A stretch of DNA of 64,000 nucleotides from Sebastes aleutianus (lineage: Eukaryota; Chordata; Actinopteri; Perciformes; Sebastidae). Below, piece by piece: positions 12,920 to 24,579 of the stretch. A program made the position numbers and the translations under genes. The notes beneath the pieces were generated by a model. It was not told where the DNA came from and ran no database searches. It was given only the letters and a program-made list of their open reading frames with translations. The stretch covers positions 18,387,139-18,451,138 of the forward strand of contig CAKAKS010000039.1 in NCBI GenBank assembly GCA_916700875.1, in the 5' to 3' direction. Position 1 is the first letter of the stretch, and each line of letters starts with the position of its first letter.

Positions 12920-14968
12920 CCTCGGCTGCAGGCTCTAACTAGCACTGACCATCACTGACCTGTGCAGACAGAAAGGTCATGGTTATCACACAGAAAAGCA
13001 TAAAAAGCAGCAGTGATGAAGATGAGAAACTGTAGCTAAAAAGGTTCCAAATTCAAGCCATATAAACAGCTTTAACATATGCAGTGCCCTTGGGCAAACA
13101 CTGCAGGTTAGTCTGGACCTGAATAAAGGCGCAGACACGGCAGAGCACTCAGAGCAGATGGTGGCAGTGAGACCACAGTTGTTGAGACCACAATGACCTG
13201 TTTGTTTTGCAGATGCAACACCTGAGCCAGTAAACACTGACTAGCCGCCATCCAAAACAAACACCAAACATCCCGGTTGTCCACAATGGTCCTGCGAAGC
13301 CCTCAGTACGCTCAAATCTTTTTTATTTCATCTCAGAATAGTCGCTATTATAAATCGCCACATCACGACAAGAACAAATACAGTATTTTTTGCCCCCATT
13401 CAGGCTCCATCAACGGGCCTGCCAGCTGCTACCACCACAATCATTCATAAACATTGTGAGCTTGTTTATTCAAAGGGGGCAGGGGTCTGCCACCATGACG
13501 ACCAGCGCCTCAGACTGCAGACCTCCCATCAACACAAGTGACACTTGTGTGGGGGGGGGGAAAGGGGATTTTACAAAATGAGAGACTGGCACTGTTTGAA
13601 TGCCTCGTGAATAAAAAACTCCTCTGACCAAAATGTTCTTCACGGATGTTTCATTTGGTTGAGGAAATCTTTAGATCTCTCCAACATGCTTCCTCAGTGA
13701 TTAGCAGATAACAAGAAACGTGAGGACAGCATTTTCAGCACGGGGATTATTTTTGGGTGTTTTGAGTGGTTAATGCCTGGCATGTCTCTTGCCTCCTGTG
13801 AGATTTGAGGGTAGGAGAGTTAATTGCTCCCTAGGTCTTTGTCACAGGACGACCACCTTCTGATCTTATTGTTACAGACGAGGGTGGAGCAGATTTACGG
13901 ATTTTTACAAGCTCTAACAAAACAGAGATGCGGGTTATAATTTTACTCCAGGGAGACCACAGTTGACCAATTTTAGTGGGAACAAAAACGATGTGCGAGG
14001 AAAACGTTTGTGCAGTGGCCAGATTACCAAACAGCACGGGGAAGGGCTGTAATAAGAGTTTATTTCATATCCAAATACTTGGAATTGTACAAAATCAACA
14101 TGTCCAGCATCAAAGACACCTTCTACTGTTGATATTAATATTCAATCCCAGATGGTCCTTTAAAGAAGCGTGACACGACACAACACACAAAGGTAAAATA
14201 TGCACAAATAAATGTGTTATCTGTGCCAAATGCAAAGCATCCATCATCAAACTTTTGTGGAATATTACATTGTATTACATCTCACATATATCTTATTATA
14301 TCCTAGCATAGACATCCTATAATACAATCATCTTCTCAGTCACATGTTTGCTTTTCTATAAGTAGACTTCCTGCAACACACTGACACACAGGGAGATATC
14401 AACCACGAGTCATTTCTTATAGCAAATTATAATACACATTCCTTGTTTGATTTAACCATCGTAAAACAGCATTCAAATACTTGTTCAAATAGTCATTTTG
14501 AATACAGGCCTGCAGTCATTCACAGTGTCTCAGACAGACATTCAAATTGCTCACTGATAATAACAGCTTCTACTCACACATACATGCTTTTAAAGAGCAC
14601 ACTGTTTCTTTGATAGAATAGCCTTTATGATATCCATGTCTCCATCTATACCTGTGTAGGTGGGGCACATGAATAGAGATGCCCACTTCACACAGTCTCA
14701 TTTAAAAAAAACAAAAAAAAAACAGTGATAAATATGAATTATAAGAGAATAATTCCTTCATCTAGAGATCTTTCCCGCAGAGAAAAACAGAAAAGGATTA
14801 AGTGAGTGATCCAATGTGTCGCCTAAATGCAGGTTGGGTAACAGACACAATAGACTTCCTCGTCAAGGCATACAGTATAGTAAATTTGGCAGAAGCCACT
14901 GTTAGGTAGTATAAAACCCCAAAATACAGACAGGACCAATTATCCCTGTCACACCTTAATCTGCCATG

Positions 14969-15118
14969 TAATAATAATAATAATAATAGGCAATTAATCC
15001 ATCACAATAGATACATGTTTGCTTTATTTGCATGCCTGCACCAAAATTCCTGTGGATGATTTTTTTTTAAATAAAATATTTCACCTCCACAGAGATGATG
15101 ATGATGATGAGGATGATG
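14969..15118. repeat. Two trinucleotide microsatellites
   Basis: (AAT)n occupies about 14969-14987 and (GAT)n about 15094-15118. Both lie inside the first ciart intron close to the inferred exon 1 donor. Confidence 0.8.
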
Positions 15119-15140
15119 TGGATGAGATGAGGGTACCTAC

Positions 15141-15430
15141 CTTCCCAGGGATGGAGAGCGGCTGCTGGTCCAACTCTTGTCGTTGTTCAGCGGGTAAATC
15201 CAGCAGGACTGTCTGAGCAGAGAGCAGCTGATGTGTTGGACGTGTGCAGTGTGTGTGAGCGGAGGACACGGTGCAGCCAGCAAATCGTTGCCCGTGTTGC
15301 TTCTCCCAAGGCAACGTGTCTGGGAGGGCGGGTTTACCGAGGAGCGTCTCTCTCATTCGCTCCTCCGACGCCCCCGACTGACAAATCATCTTCTCGTGTC
15401 GGTGCAGCCGCGGAGCGATAGGCGAGGACC
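15141..15430 (-). other. ciart: Probable non-coding first exon of ciart
   Basis: A strong donor (GGAAG|GTAGGT) on the minus strand ends an exon at 15141. A pyrimidine-rich acceptor (CTTTCTGTCTGCACAG) lies near 12960, about 40 bases upstream of the ciart start codon. Joining them gives a 5' UTR exon followed by a short leader before ATG 12919. The segment is CpG-richer than its surroundings, as expected for a promoter-proximal exon. The 5' limit near 15430 is a guess. An open frame crosses the exon but runs on past the donor and has no recognisable product, so I treat it as untranslated. Confidence 0.5.
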
Positions 15431-15480
15431 GGTTTACATATGCAAATGACATGGAAATGACACAAACACGTGGACACGCG
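15430..15480. promoter_or_regulatory. ciart: Candidate clock-responsive promoter elements of ciart
   Basis: A perfect canonical E-box, CACGTG, lies at 15467-15472, just upstream of the inferred first exon. An octamer-type ATGCAAAT sits at 15440-15447 inside TTACATATGCAAAT, which also resembles a weak D-box. CIART is known as a direct CLOCK-BMAL1 target through E-boxes, so a CACGTG here fits a feedback loop. One hexamer occurs often by chance; position is the main support. Confidence 0.45.
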
Positions 15481-15870
15481 GATCGGTTTCATTTCAGCAG
15501 CTGGGGCGCAAAAAGTCAACCCAGGGCTAGTTTTGGTCATTCTGCAGGCATTTTCTTCCTCGTTATATCATCATCCCGGATGATGGGATGATGGCTGTGA
15601 CTTGTGTGGCATGCCAGTAAACTGAGCTGGCCTGGTCAGCAGTTTCAGGACTGTGATGGTTCATGTGAGAGTTTGCTCAAGGACACTTCAGCATGTGTGT
15701 GAGCTAGACAGTCATTTCCTTCTAAGTTTAGAATAGATTTACCAGTATAGTGGAGGAAGTATTTACATCATTTACTGAAGTAGAAGTACCGATACCTCAA
15801 ATACTCTAAAGCCTATAAAAGTAGGCCTATCAAAAATAAAAAAATATGCATTGTGGTCACTTAGGCTATA

Positions 15871-16786
15871 CCCTTACAAGAAAAGAAGTTTATTCAAGTG
15901 TGCTATTAGTATACTTATTTTAAGCTTAAAATAAGTATGTTTTCAGTTTACTTTTTATGTATTTATCCAAGATATACTTAACAAAATTATACTTAAGTAT
16001 ACTTGGCTTATACTGACAACAGAAAAGTCTTAATATACTTTGCTTATGCTGACAAGTATGCACAAAAGTCTTTGTATACTTTGCTTATGCTGACAAGTAT
16101 GCACAAAAGTCTAAGGAAAGTCTAAGTATACTTGGCTTATACTGACAAGTATTCAGGAAAGTCTAAGTAAACTTGGCTTATACTGACAACCAAAAAGTCT
16201 AAGTATACTTTGCATATGCTGACAAGTATTCACAAAAGTCTAAGTATACTTGGCTTATGCTTACTTTTTGATAGAGTAGCCTATTAGAGTGTGTGAGAGT
16301 TTGTAAACGTATGTTTATTTACTTCAATTTACTTCAATTCATCAGTTTTTACATTCTCCGTTCACTGTGGAGGCATGCGAGAAAAACTAATTTTCATCAC
16401 AAAACATCAAGTTAAATAGCACAAGGAGCAGGTCTCTTTATGTAATACATAAATCAATGGCTAAGTACTATAAGTTAAAGAAAACTTACAAGTATACTTG
16501 CAGCAAAAACTATTAAACTAGTAGTTTACTGAGAGTATACTTAAAAGTATAGTTTCATAAACTAAAAAGTGGGCTACAAGTATATAACTAGTAAACTAAC
16601 ATTATAGCTATAAGTTCACGTGTAGTATAGTTCACTTCCTAGTATAGTTGCAGTACACTTACAAGTATACTACTAGTACATTGATATTAGTAAACTTAAA
16701 GTATACTTGGGAAATAAACTGCACTTGAACTTTACTTCAGTTTACTTGATAAAATAAACTTGAAGTATACTACTTTTTTGTAAGGG
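15871..16786. mobile_element. DNA-transposon relic with 9-base target-site duplication
   Basis: A 916-base element starts CCCTTACAAG and ends TTTTTTGTAAGGG, inverted termini. It is flanked on both sides by TAGGCTATA (15862-15870 and 16787-16795), a perfect 9-base duplication. The interior is rich in AAGTATACTT and carries a tandem array at 15993-16265. No transposase frame is seen. A 9-base duplication would suit a Mutator-like family, but the short termini leave the superfamily open. A related piece lies at about 44150-44595 in the opposite orientation. Confidence 0.8.
15993..16265. repeat. Tandem array inside the 15871-16786 element
   Basis: Six to seven imperfect copies of a 36-51 base unit of the form AGTATACTTGGCTTATACTG followed by ACAAGTATTCACAAAAGTCT. 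Unit length varies through small indels such as an extra AAGGAAAGTCTA in one copy. Confidence 0.85.
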
Positions 16787-17308
16787 TAGGCTATATGTTA
16801 TATTTTTAGCTGCTTTACATTTTTTTTAGTTTAATATATCATGATCATATGTTTAGTATGTAAAATTTGAATCTGAAAAGCATAGTAAGTAGCTCTGGGG
16901 TAAAAAAAGATAGTAAAGTAAAGAGTGCAATAGTTCCCTCTGCAAAGTACTTAAGTATGAAGAGGCATAAAATGGAAATACCAACGCGTTCTCATCCCAA
17001 CTCGTCATGACGCTTTGTCAGACCCCTCGGCGTCACTCTTTTCGGTTGCAGTAAACACATGCTTAATGTTGTGAAGTAAACAAAAACACTTGCTTAGATT
17101 CAGGCAATAAAAGGTTTAGAAAAAAACAACATGGTTGGGCAACTACGTTTGTACAGTGAAAATGACACAGAACATTGTGAACACGGGACATGAACAAACA
17201 GCTGATTGTGACGTGACGCACGGGACACAAACAGCGGTCATCTGGATGAAAGCCTTGTGTTTGTTGAGAACGGGCTGGAAATACTTGTAATACTTGATAA
17301 TTGTTCTT

Positions 17309-17440
17309 AAAGGTGCAGTGTGTAGGATTTGGCAGCATCTAGCGGTGTGGTTGCAGATTGCAATATTATAATATTATATTCCATTTCTGCTAATAGATCT
17401 CCCTTAATGCTACAAACTGTTCCTTGAAATACAGTGCTTA
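17309..17440. repeat. Dispersed fish repeat fragment
   Basis: Begins AAAGGTGCAGTGTGTAGGAT and continues through CATCTAGCGGTGTGGTTGCA. This sequence is familiar from many teleost genomes as an interspersed element. Assignment is from memory and the right end is uncertain. Confidence 0.5.
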
Positions 17441-17549
17441 CTACAGCAAATGTACTTGTAGTTATTTTCCACCACTCAAATTCATGAGAGCTCTCTAAGT
17501 TGTGAGTAAATAAGTGATCAAATTAGTTAGTCGTTATCTAATGTTATTT

Positions 17550-20500
17550 ATCTTTAAAAAGAACAGCCTTTAAACCCTAACAAGTAAATCATTTTACTAG
17601 CAAAACTGTCTGTAGTTGAAGATGCAATTGACATGCAGTGTGTGTTCAATCTGCATGTTTTTTTCTCTTTGTTGGACAGAGCGACGGTAAAGGCGTGACT
17701 CACAGGACCTCTGTTTGACTGAGAGGGTGGGATCAGGAGCACGCCGTCAGAGGCCAGACGAGGATCCTGAGCCTGGAGCCAGTGAGTCACGAAACCTCTC
17801 GCAGCAAACGTGATCACGTGCGTTTGGGAGACACCCACCCACAAAAAAGCATAACCAGCCTTGTTTCCCTCAATTGACGAGGACAAGCTGAATTTAAAAC
17901 AACACATATCTGCAGTGTGAACGGGTCACATGTGAGATGTTTACAGAGCCAAAAACACTGCCCAGACGGTTTTAACAACTGGGTGCAAATCTGTCTGACA
18001 TAAAACGCTCTTTTGTGCGTTCTATAATGAACCTGCACCATGATAATTAGATTCTACGAGTATTCTGTGGTCAGGTGATCATAGAAGAGCTCTACTTTTG
18101 CTTTATGTGCTGCTGTCAAAGTGAGGAGCAGGCAGGACAAGGTGGGTTTACTCTTTGCTGCTAAGCCTTAAATCACATCCCACTGTGAAGAATGCACCAC
18201 CACAGACACCACAGCACCCATTAAGCCGGTTGAGGCGTCACGCTTGCTGGCACAGTGAGCAACTCATGTTGAATTTTAATTGTCTTATAAGCTGCTGCAA
18301 TCTATTAAACTCGCCATAAAGAGTCTCGCGTCGTTCTGCTCCCCAGGCCCAGATCCTCCGGCGACCCCAGACTTCGTGACGACCGAGAGCTTCCTACAGA
18401 TTCCCAGCAAACTCTCATTTCCCTTTTTTGTCTTCAAGGCTCCCATGTCACTGTGGAGTACATCACAACCACTTCAAAGCACAGGAAACACACATCTACA
18501 TTTTTAGGGAGGGGGATCAAAGAGATATTTCATGCACATGCATGCAGCACTTGTACACTGTACAAAACAATGCCTGTATTTATATAAGTAACAGATTAGC
18601 ACAATTGTCTTTTGTTGAAAGTGTTTTTCAGTGTTAAACCGCAGATTGTTCTGAAGGTTTTCAGTACATCTTCTGATCTCCGGGAACGTTTATGTATTTT
18701 ACAATAATCCGTCTCCATTCAGTTGCACCGCAATTTGTCATCCACATAAAGAACAACAGCAAAGCGATTTGAAATCTCCTCACAAAAGGGAACTCTTTTT
18801 ATCTGTGCGTTCTCCTCTCAGAATCCGGGATGAGTCACACAACACAAACTGGCACTGTGATTTTCAATTTGTCAGAGAGGCTGGCTGATTCTGTATCCCA
18901 CAGAGACTGGATGTCTCCCGCTCTCATTCATAAAAAAATAAAAGCCAAATCAGAGCCCCACGCCCACTTTATTATAGGGCATACAGTGAACATCTGCCCT
19001 AACCCACCCTTTTAGAAAAAACGCAGCACACGTGTATGTGGGTGAACTTCGATGCCACACCTCACCCAATGGACCGAGGAAGTTTGGAAGCCCTGTGGCC
19101 TGCTGGGGGTTTCATGCATGTGTGTACAATTTACAGTATTGCAAAATCTGCTTCTCATTTTCAGACAGGGTGACTAATGAAATAGCTAACCATTGAAAAC
19201 ATCCACTGGAGCGTGGATGGCTTGCTGATAGCCTCAGTTGACCCTGCGAGCTGTATAGTGAAAGAACGTGTCCATACCTGCAAGTATGCTGCAAGTGGAT
19301 ACGGGTGTGTATGTGAGAGTGTTTGGGTGCTGCTGGCAGGGGGAACATGTTTGTGTGCGTCTTGTCTTACTAACAGCTGTCCCATTCAATGAGCTGTGCA
19401 TATGACTCAGCTCCGCGGCCCCTGGCTTTGGGCCATGTGCTGTCCTGTACCCAAATCTGGACCTATAGTGACGTGAGTGTCTGTGTGCTCAGGCTATAAA
19501 GTGTGCAGCTCCAATCCAAAGTGGGACACCAATCAGCGGGCTTTTTTCACAGCATTGTTCGCATTATAACTGCTCACCACTAATAACTGGAGTGTCACTC
19601 AGGCACGGGTTTGGGGCTGAGCTCGGGAGGGAGGAGAAGAGCAACTGTTCATAACTGTGTAAACGACGAGCGAAGCCGCTGCAGGGAACACAAACGTAAA
19701 CACAAACATGTGAGCGATGACGGCGTGGATCAGGCACATGCACTGATGATGGGACAGAATATTAAGTCCTTGCAGCAGTTTATAGCTTTGACAAGATTAC
19801 ATTATTTTTCCTTTGGTGTTTAAAGGCCTCAGCAGCTGCTTTGAGTCACCTCTCGTCGTCTTTTTAAATAAATTGAGTATGTCTGCCTCGACAATGGATT
19901 AAAACCTTATAGCACTCATCAATCTAGTTGAAACTTTGTAGCTTGGATCTCACCCTCTAAAGTTTTCAGCACACTCCAAATGTTTCATAATGCTCTCCAC
20001 ACGTTACACATGACAGTTACATAAAATGTGAAATGCATCATTCATGGACTGAATCTTACAACCTAAGTGTGCTTATTGCATAATTTGGCCAACGCTCCAC
20101 TAAGTCTGTAACTCTTGTTAATCTTGGTTAGAAAAACGTGTCTTCCACTTCTCTCTAGTGTAGCTTACTCCTCCAGATATGTCATCCTGTTACAGTAAAT
20201 GCTAGTTCAGCCGAGTTAACCCCACCCACACACCAGAAATGTGACTTACACGTAGTGTGGGCACGCTGCAGCAGTGTGAGGGGGGGGGGAAGACAGTTGT
20301 GTGTGGCAAGGCGCAGCCAATAGCGTTTAGAGTTGGTGTTAGAGGTTATGTAGTCAGAGGAGAAGTGATACTGGGCGCATTTTTGTGACTTTAAAGGGCT
20401 GGACTTCCGGCACCCCGTCACGTACCTCCCTCTCCCTTTGTGGCTTCTTCCCGGTCCAACTCCACTCAGTCACATGTGCTTCACTCAGAGAGAAAGCTCC

Positions 20501-22129
20501 CTGACTATTTTCCACACACAGTTCACATGCAGGCAGTTGAGAATGTCTGGCAGCGAATCACTGTCACATCTTGTGTGTGTGTGTGCGTGTGTGTGTGTGT
20601 GTTTATATGCTCTCTAATGTCTGAACGGCTGCCAGAACAGCTCAAGCGACAGTGGGATATCTATCCGCAGGACTGAACGCTACATGTGACTGGGGTATAT
20701 TTTAACTGGGTTATGTAAGTGCTCCAGCCTGCGCTCTCCACGCACAGATGAGGAGGGCTACGAATGATGCAGAGGACTGTGAGCTCACCACGAGCATTAC
20801 CTTCGCACATTGAATAATTCCTTCACTCGGCTGGAACTTGTGCACATTTCACAGAAACTGGCTTTTCAGCATTTGGTTTCCACTTTAAAAAAAAAAAAAA
20901 GGCGTTCTAAGACAGACAGTTCTCTCTTGTGATTTACAGTTATTACAGTTTATCTTTGCTGTTAGCAAAATGTCTTCATATTGATTTCAGATGGTGTAAC
21001 ATTTAGAGCTAGTAGCAGTATGATCTAATCTTATTGTGAGGGTTACGTAAGGGGATTTCTGAGATTAAAAAAAGTGACTCCACTCACTTCACTGCCATTG
21101 TTAGATTCATCTGGGGGTTATGGTCACGTGGCATGACATAAGCAGATAATTAGGCAGTCATTACATGCAGACATGAGACAGACACTTCTCGATAGGTTGA
21201 CCAAGTCTTTACTTGAGGCTCCCCGTGGAGAGCTTGTCGAGAGTGCTGACAACAGGCTAGCTGCCAAATCTATGTCCAATGTAGAACTGCCCACGCTCCC
21301 TCTGCTAGCACTTTTATGTGATCATTATGTGGGCGTTTTAGTGTGAGATCCTATCTAGAAGTGATGCGATATGGGCTGATAATTTCTTAGTAGGCAGCCG
21401 TCCAACCTCAACTGGAGAGGAGCTGATGATCATAGCGCTTTCATAGCGGAGTTTTGACCCGAAACTTCATCACAGGCCCGCTCAGACAGCATCACAGATG
21501 TGTGCTTTCAGAGGTTGGAAGAGATGTTTAAATAAATAAAAGCTGTTCTATTAGGACTATTGTAAACCTCAAATGCACAGGGTAACCTGATACCTTTTCC
21601 TTTTGTTCTGTTCTGTCTTTTTATTCTATGTTTCTTCACTTGATCAGTCTCACGAACAAAGTCAAAATGAACCTGAATGCCTCTATAATTAGAATACCCC
21701 AAAATCATGCAATGCCTGCTTGTGCTTAGTTGTGAACTTTGTGTTATTTGACAGCAAATTGTTTGGCTTCTCAGGCAGTTTTAGCCTAATAGTTTTGGGA
21801 AAAAAAGTGGAAAAAATTAAGCTAATTTTTTAAAGATTCAAAGATGTTTTCTGGTAATTCAATAAATAAATAGTCTGTATGAAATAACCACATGGTAAAG
21901 CCAATTTTTGCATTATCCTGTGTGAAATAAATACTTGACAAATGAAAAGTACTGAGTATTTTCTCATTTTAACAACAGTTTAAAGTGAAATTATAGAGAA
22001 AAAAGAAATAAATATAGGCCTAGCCTATATCGCGATAGAAACGATAAAGAAAAATATATACAATAGGCATTTATATATATCGTTTTGACAATATATATCG
22101 TCATATTGCTCAGCCCTAGCAATAAGCAT

Positions 22130-22130
<1 letters not shown>
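17550..22130. other. Intergenic, no gene recognised
   Basis: No exon series or known product could be read on either strand. A (TG)n microsatellite lies at 20572-20602. Scattered short open frames are not connected by plausible splice sites. A CACGTG occurs at 17815-17820 but is far from any inferred start. Confidence 0.45.

Positions 22131-22132
<2 letters not shown>

Positions 22133-22170
<38 letters not shown>
22133..22170. repeat. (AC)n microsatellite
   Basis: A near-perfect CA dinucleotide run of about 38 bases, a few bases upstream of the hAT-type MITE at 22199. Confidence 0.95.
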
Positions 22171-22172
<2 letters not shown>

Positions 22173-22198
22173 AGCTGTGCAAGTTCTGGACTTGCTAT

Positions 22199-22394
22199 TA
22201 GGGCCGCAACTAACATTTATTTTCACAATCAATTCATCTGCAGATTATTTTCGCAATTAAACGCTTAGTCTATAAAACATCAGAAAATAGTAGAAAATGG
22301 CCATCAGAAGCAAATGTTTGGCATTTTTGCTTAGAAAATTATACATTTTCTGTCGACTGAGTAATCAATTAACGGACTAATCGTTGCAGCTCTA
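22199..22394. mobile_element. Short hAT-type MITE copy
   Basis: Starts TAGGGCCGCAACTAAC and ends CGTTGCAGCTCTA, with flanks CTTGCTAT (22191-22198) and CTCGCTAT (22395-22402), an 8-base duplication with one mismatch. It is an internally shortened relative of the 7851-8205 element. Confidence 0.75.
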
Positions 22395-22649
22395 CTCGCT
22401 ATAGAGCTGCAGGGTAAAACGGGCGAATTGAAGAATGTTTAAATTAGCTTGCTGTGTGCTGTGCAGCCAAAAAAAAAAAGTATTACATTTCTCAATAGGC
22501 AAAGCATTATCTCATTAAACAGTGTGTGTACATTCAAAATATGTAGCTGTGAAAGTACATTTCATGGTTGTGATTTTCAAGGTTAAAGTTGCCGTGGCTA
22601 GAAATGGAACAAATATGATTAAAAAAAGTTATTTTTATAAAACGGTCAC

Positions 22650-23290
22650 TATATCCTGACAGTAGTGCATGAGACTGGTAATCTGAAAAAAAATCATGTG
22701 CCTCTGTGTCCTCCGGTGCTCCTAACGGCATCTGCAAGATTTCACAGACCAGAGGAAAACAACCAATCAGAGCCGAGCTGGAGTCTGCCGTCTCTGAGCA
22801 GCTGTCAATCACTCGCAAACTCCGATCAAACGGTCAAACTAGGCAGCGCTGATCAAATATGAATCAATATTCTGTTACTGTAATGACTATTTCTCACCTC
22901 AAATGATTTCAGAAACATCTTGTAGTGTACTGTTTAGCTGTAAAATGAGAAAGTTTGTGACCAGGCAGCCATGTTGAGATCAGCTGAGGAAATACCAAGC
23001 ACCGCCCACCAGCCGGAGCACAGCCAATAGGAACGCTCAATAGGAACGCTCTTTCTCTGAAATGACCTGTGATTCGCCAAAGTGTTCCATCACGGGCTAA
23101 ATGTTTTAAAGCCTGTAAACAGAGCCATGAGGAGGTGCAGATGTCTAGTTTTCTCTCAGAACACTTGAATTACAATATGCTGAAAGGTTATAATGGAATT
23201 TTTGCCAAATGATGCCAAAAACATTCTGCTAACGAAGCTTTAATTCTGCAGAATAAAAATGTAATGGAGCATCTGATCATGTCATTCAAA
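22650..23290. repeat. Probable dispersed repeat
   Basis: Contains ACCAAGCACCGCCCACCAGC, GCCAATAGGAACGCTC (twice nearby, AATAGGAACGCTC at about 23026 and 23040) and ACAACCAATCAGAGCCGAGC, a sequence style I associate with a common teleost repeat. Boundaries are not resolved. Confidence 0.4.
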
Positions 23291-24013
23291 ATAAAATGTT
23301 CATTTGTACTTTATATTCTTAATCACCAGTGAAGCCAATACCGTTCAGAGTTATGTCGACCGTCACTAATAATGTTTGTCAGGGCTGCTGTGTGAGCTGA
23401 CGGGGAGCACGGTGCGTTTATCCAAGAGGGCAGTTTCACCTTGAGTCACCTCATAGTCACACCTCACTGCTGTAGCAGAGCAGCAGACACACATTAGTCA
23501 CTCATTCAGAGTTACTTTGCAGTTCGGTTGAGAGTCAGACCTCAAAATTTCCATCCAGAACAGATCTTTAATAGCGGGGGTTGTTTGTGGCTAACACGTG
23601 TCCTTGGCCCTGCCCCAGGTGTGAGGTTTCTGCTTCTCTCACCAATGGGAACAGAAAAGCTTCAACGTGGGCTTTTTTTTATTATTATTATGCTGCTGCT
23701 GCTGCAGTCATACACTTGCATAACATTGTGAGGCCCACATTAGGACTACAGCTCTTTTGTTTGGATGTCATCCCAACCTTTTCAAGTGAAAAAAAGTACC
23801 TGGCATCTTTCCAGCCTTCTTCAGCAGAGCTGTGCTGAGAGGAGTTTGCTTCTCCTCCATCACATCCTTTGAAACAATAACACCAAGATGGCTCTTTAAA
23901 GTGATGACCCTATGCCCTATGCTTAGCCATAGGACACCTATAGAGGAGAAGTCTACCCTTCCGGTGGACACCATGGGACCTTATTTCAGAAAAAAATATG
24001 TACAGTAGTCAAC

Positions 24014-24560
24014 GGAGAGACAATATATTTTTGTTATCCCGTTTGAATTGCGCCATGAATCACACGTATGATGTTTGTCAATTTCAAACATAATTTTGCA
24101 AGTAAAGAAAGTCACAGTTTGTCGTAGTATCATTTAGTTTTGTGTGAAAACGCTCAGTGAACTACATCTCGTCTCGCACAATAAACGTCACCAACACTAG
24201 CTAGCTACCTTACTTGGCTATGTACGCACAAATGAAACGTTATCTTACCCGATATGTTTTATCCAGCGACTCCTGGTCTTTTTATCAGCCAGGAAGAGAA
24301 AGAAGGAGCGAGACCCGTTGCTGTGTGAGTACATCAAGTACGAAACACACAGGCATCGTAGCTTCAGCGAGAGAGAGACGTCACTTACGCGACTTTAAAG
24401 TGTGTAGTCTTTCTAATTACGTATTTTCACATTCTTATACTTCAACAGTTTTACAACAAACAAAACTTTCTTGACTTGCAAAATTATCTTTTAAACTGAC
24501 AAACATCATATGTGTGATTCATGGCGCAATTGAAACGGGATCAAAAAAATATGTGTCTCT
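24014..24560. mobile_element. MITE with about 95-base inverted terminal arms
   Basis: The left arm (24014-24110) and right arm (24466-24560) are inverted copies: GCGCCATGAATCACACGTAT on the left matches the complement of ATATGTGTGATTCATGGCGC on the right, and the similarity extends over AAACATAATTTTGCAAGT. About 355 bases of unrelated sequence separate the arms. No transposase is encoded. An (AT)n run starts just after the right arm and obscures the target-site duplication. Confidence 0.8.
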
Positions 24561-24579
24561 ATATATATATATATATAAG

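Noticed and set aside
15081..15452. 123-codon minus-strand open frame across ciart exon 1
   Set aside because: It reads through the clear exon 1 donor at 15141 and ends in a Ser run from a microsatellite; likely chance in a GC-richer leader.
17815..17820. Second CACGTG E-box
   Set aside because: About 2.4 kb upstream of the inferred ciart start with no supporting neighbours; too common a hexamer to call.
20572..20602. Val/Cys-run open frames over (TG)n and (AC)n tracts
   Set aside because: Dinucleotide repeats give long stop-free frames by chance.
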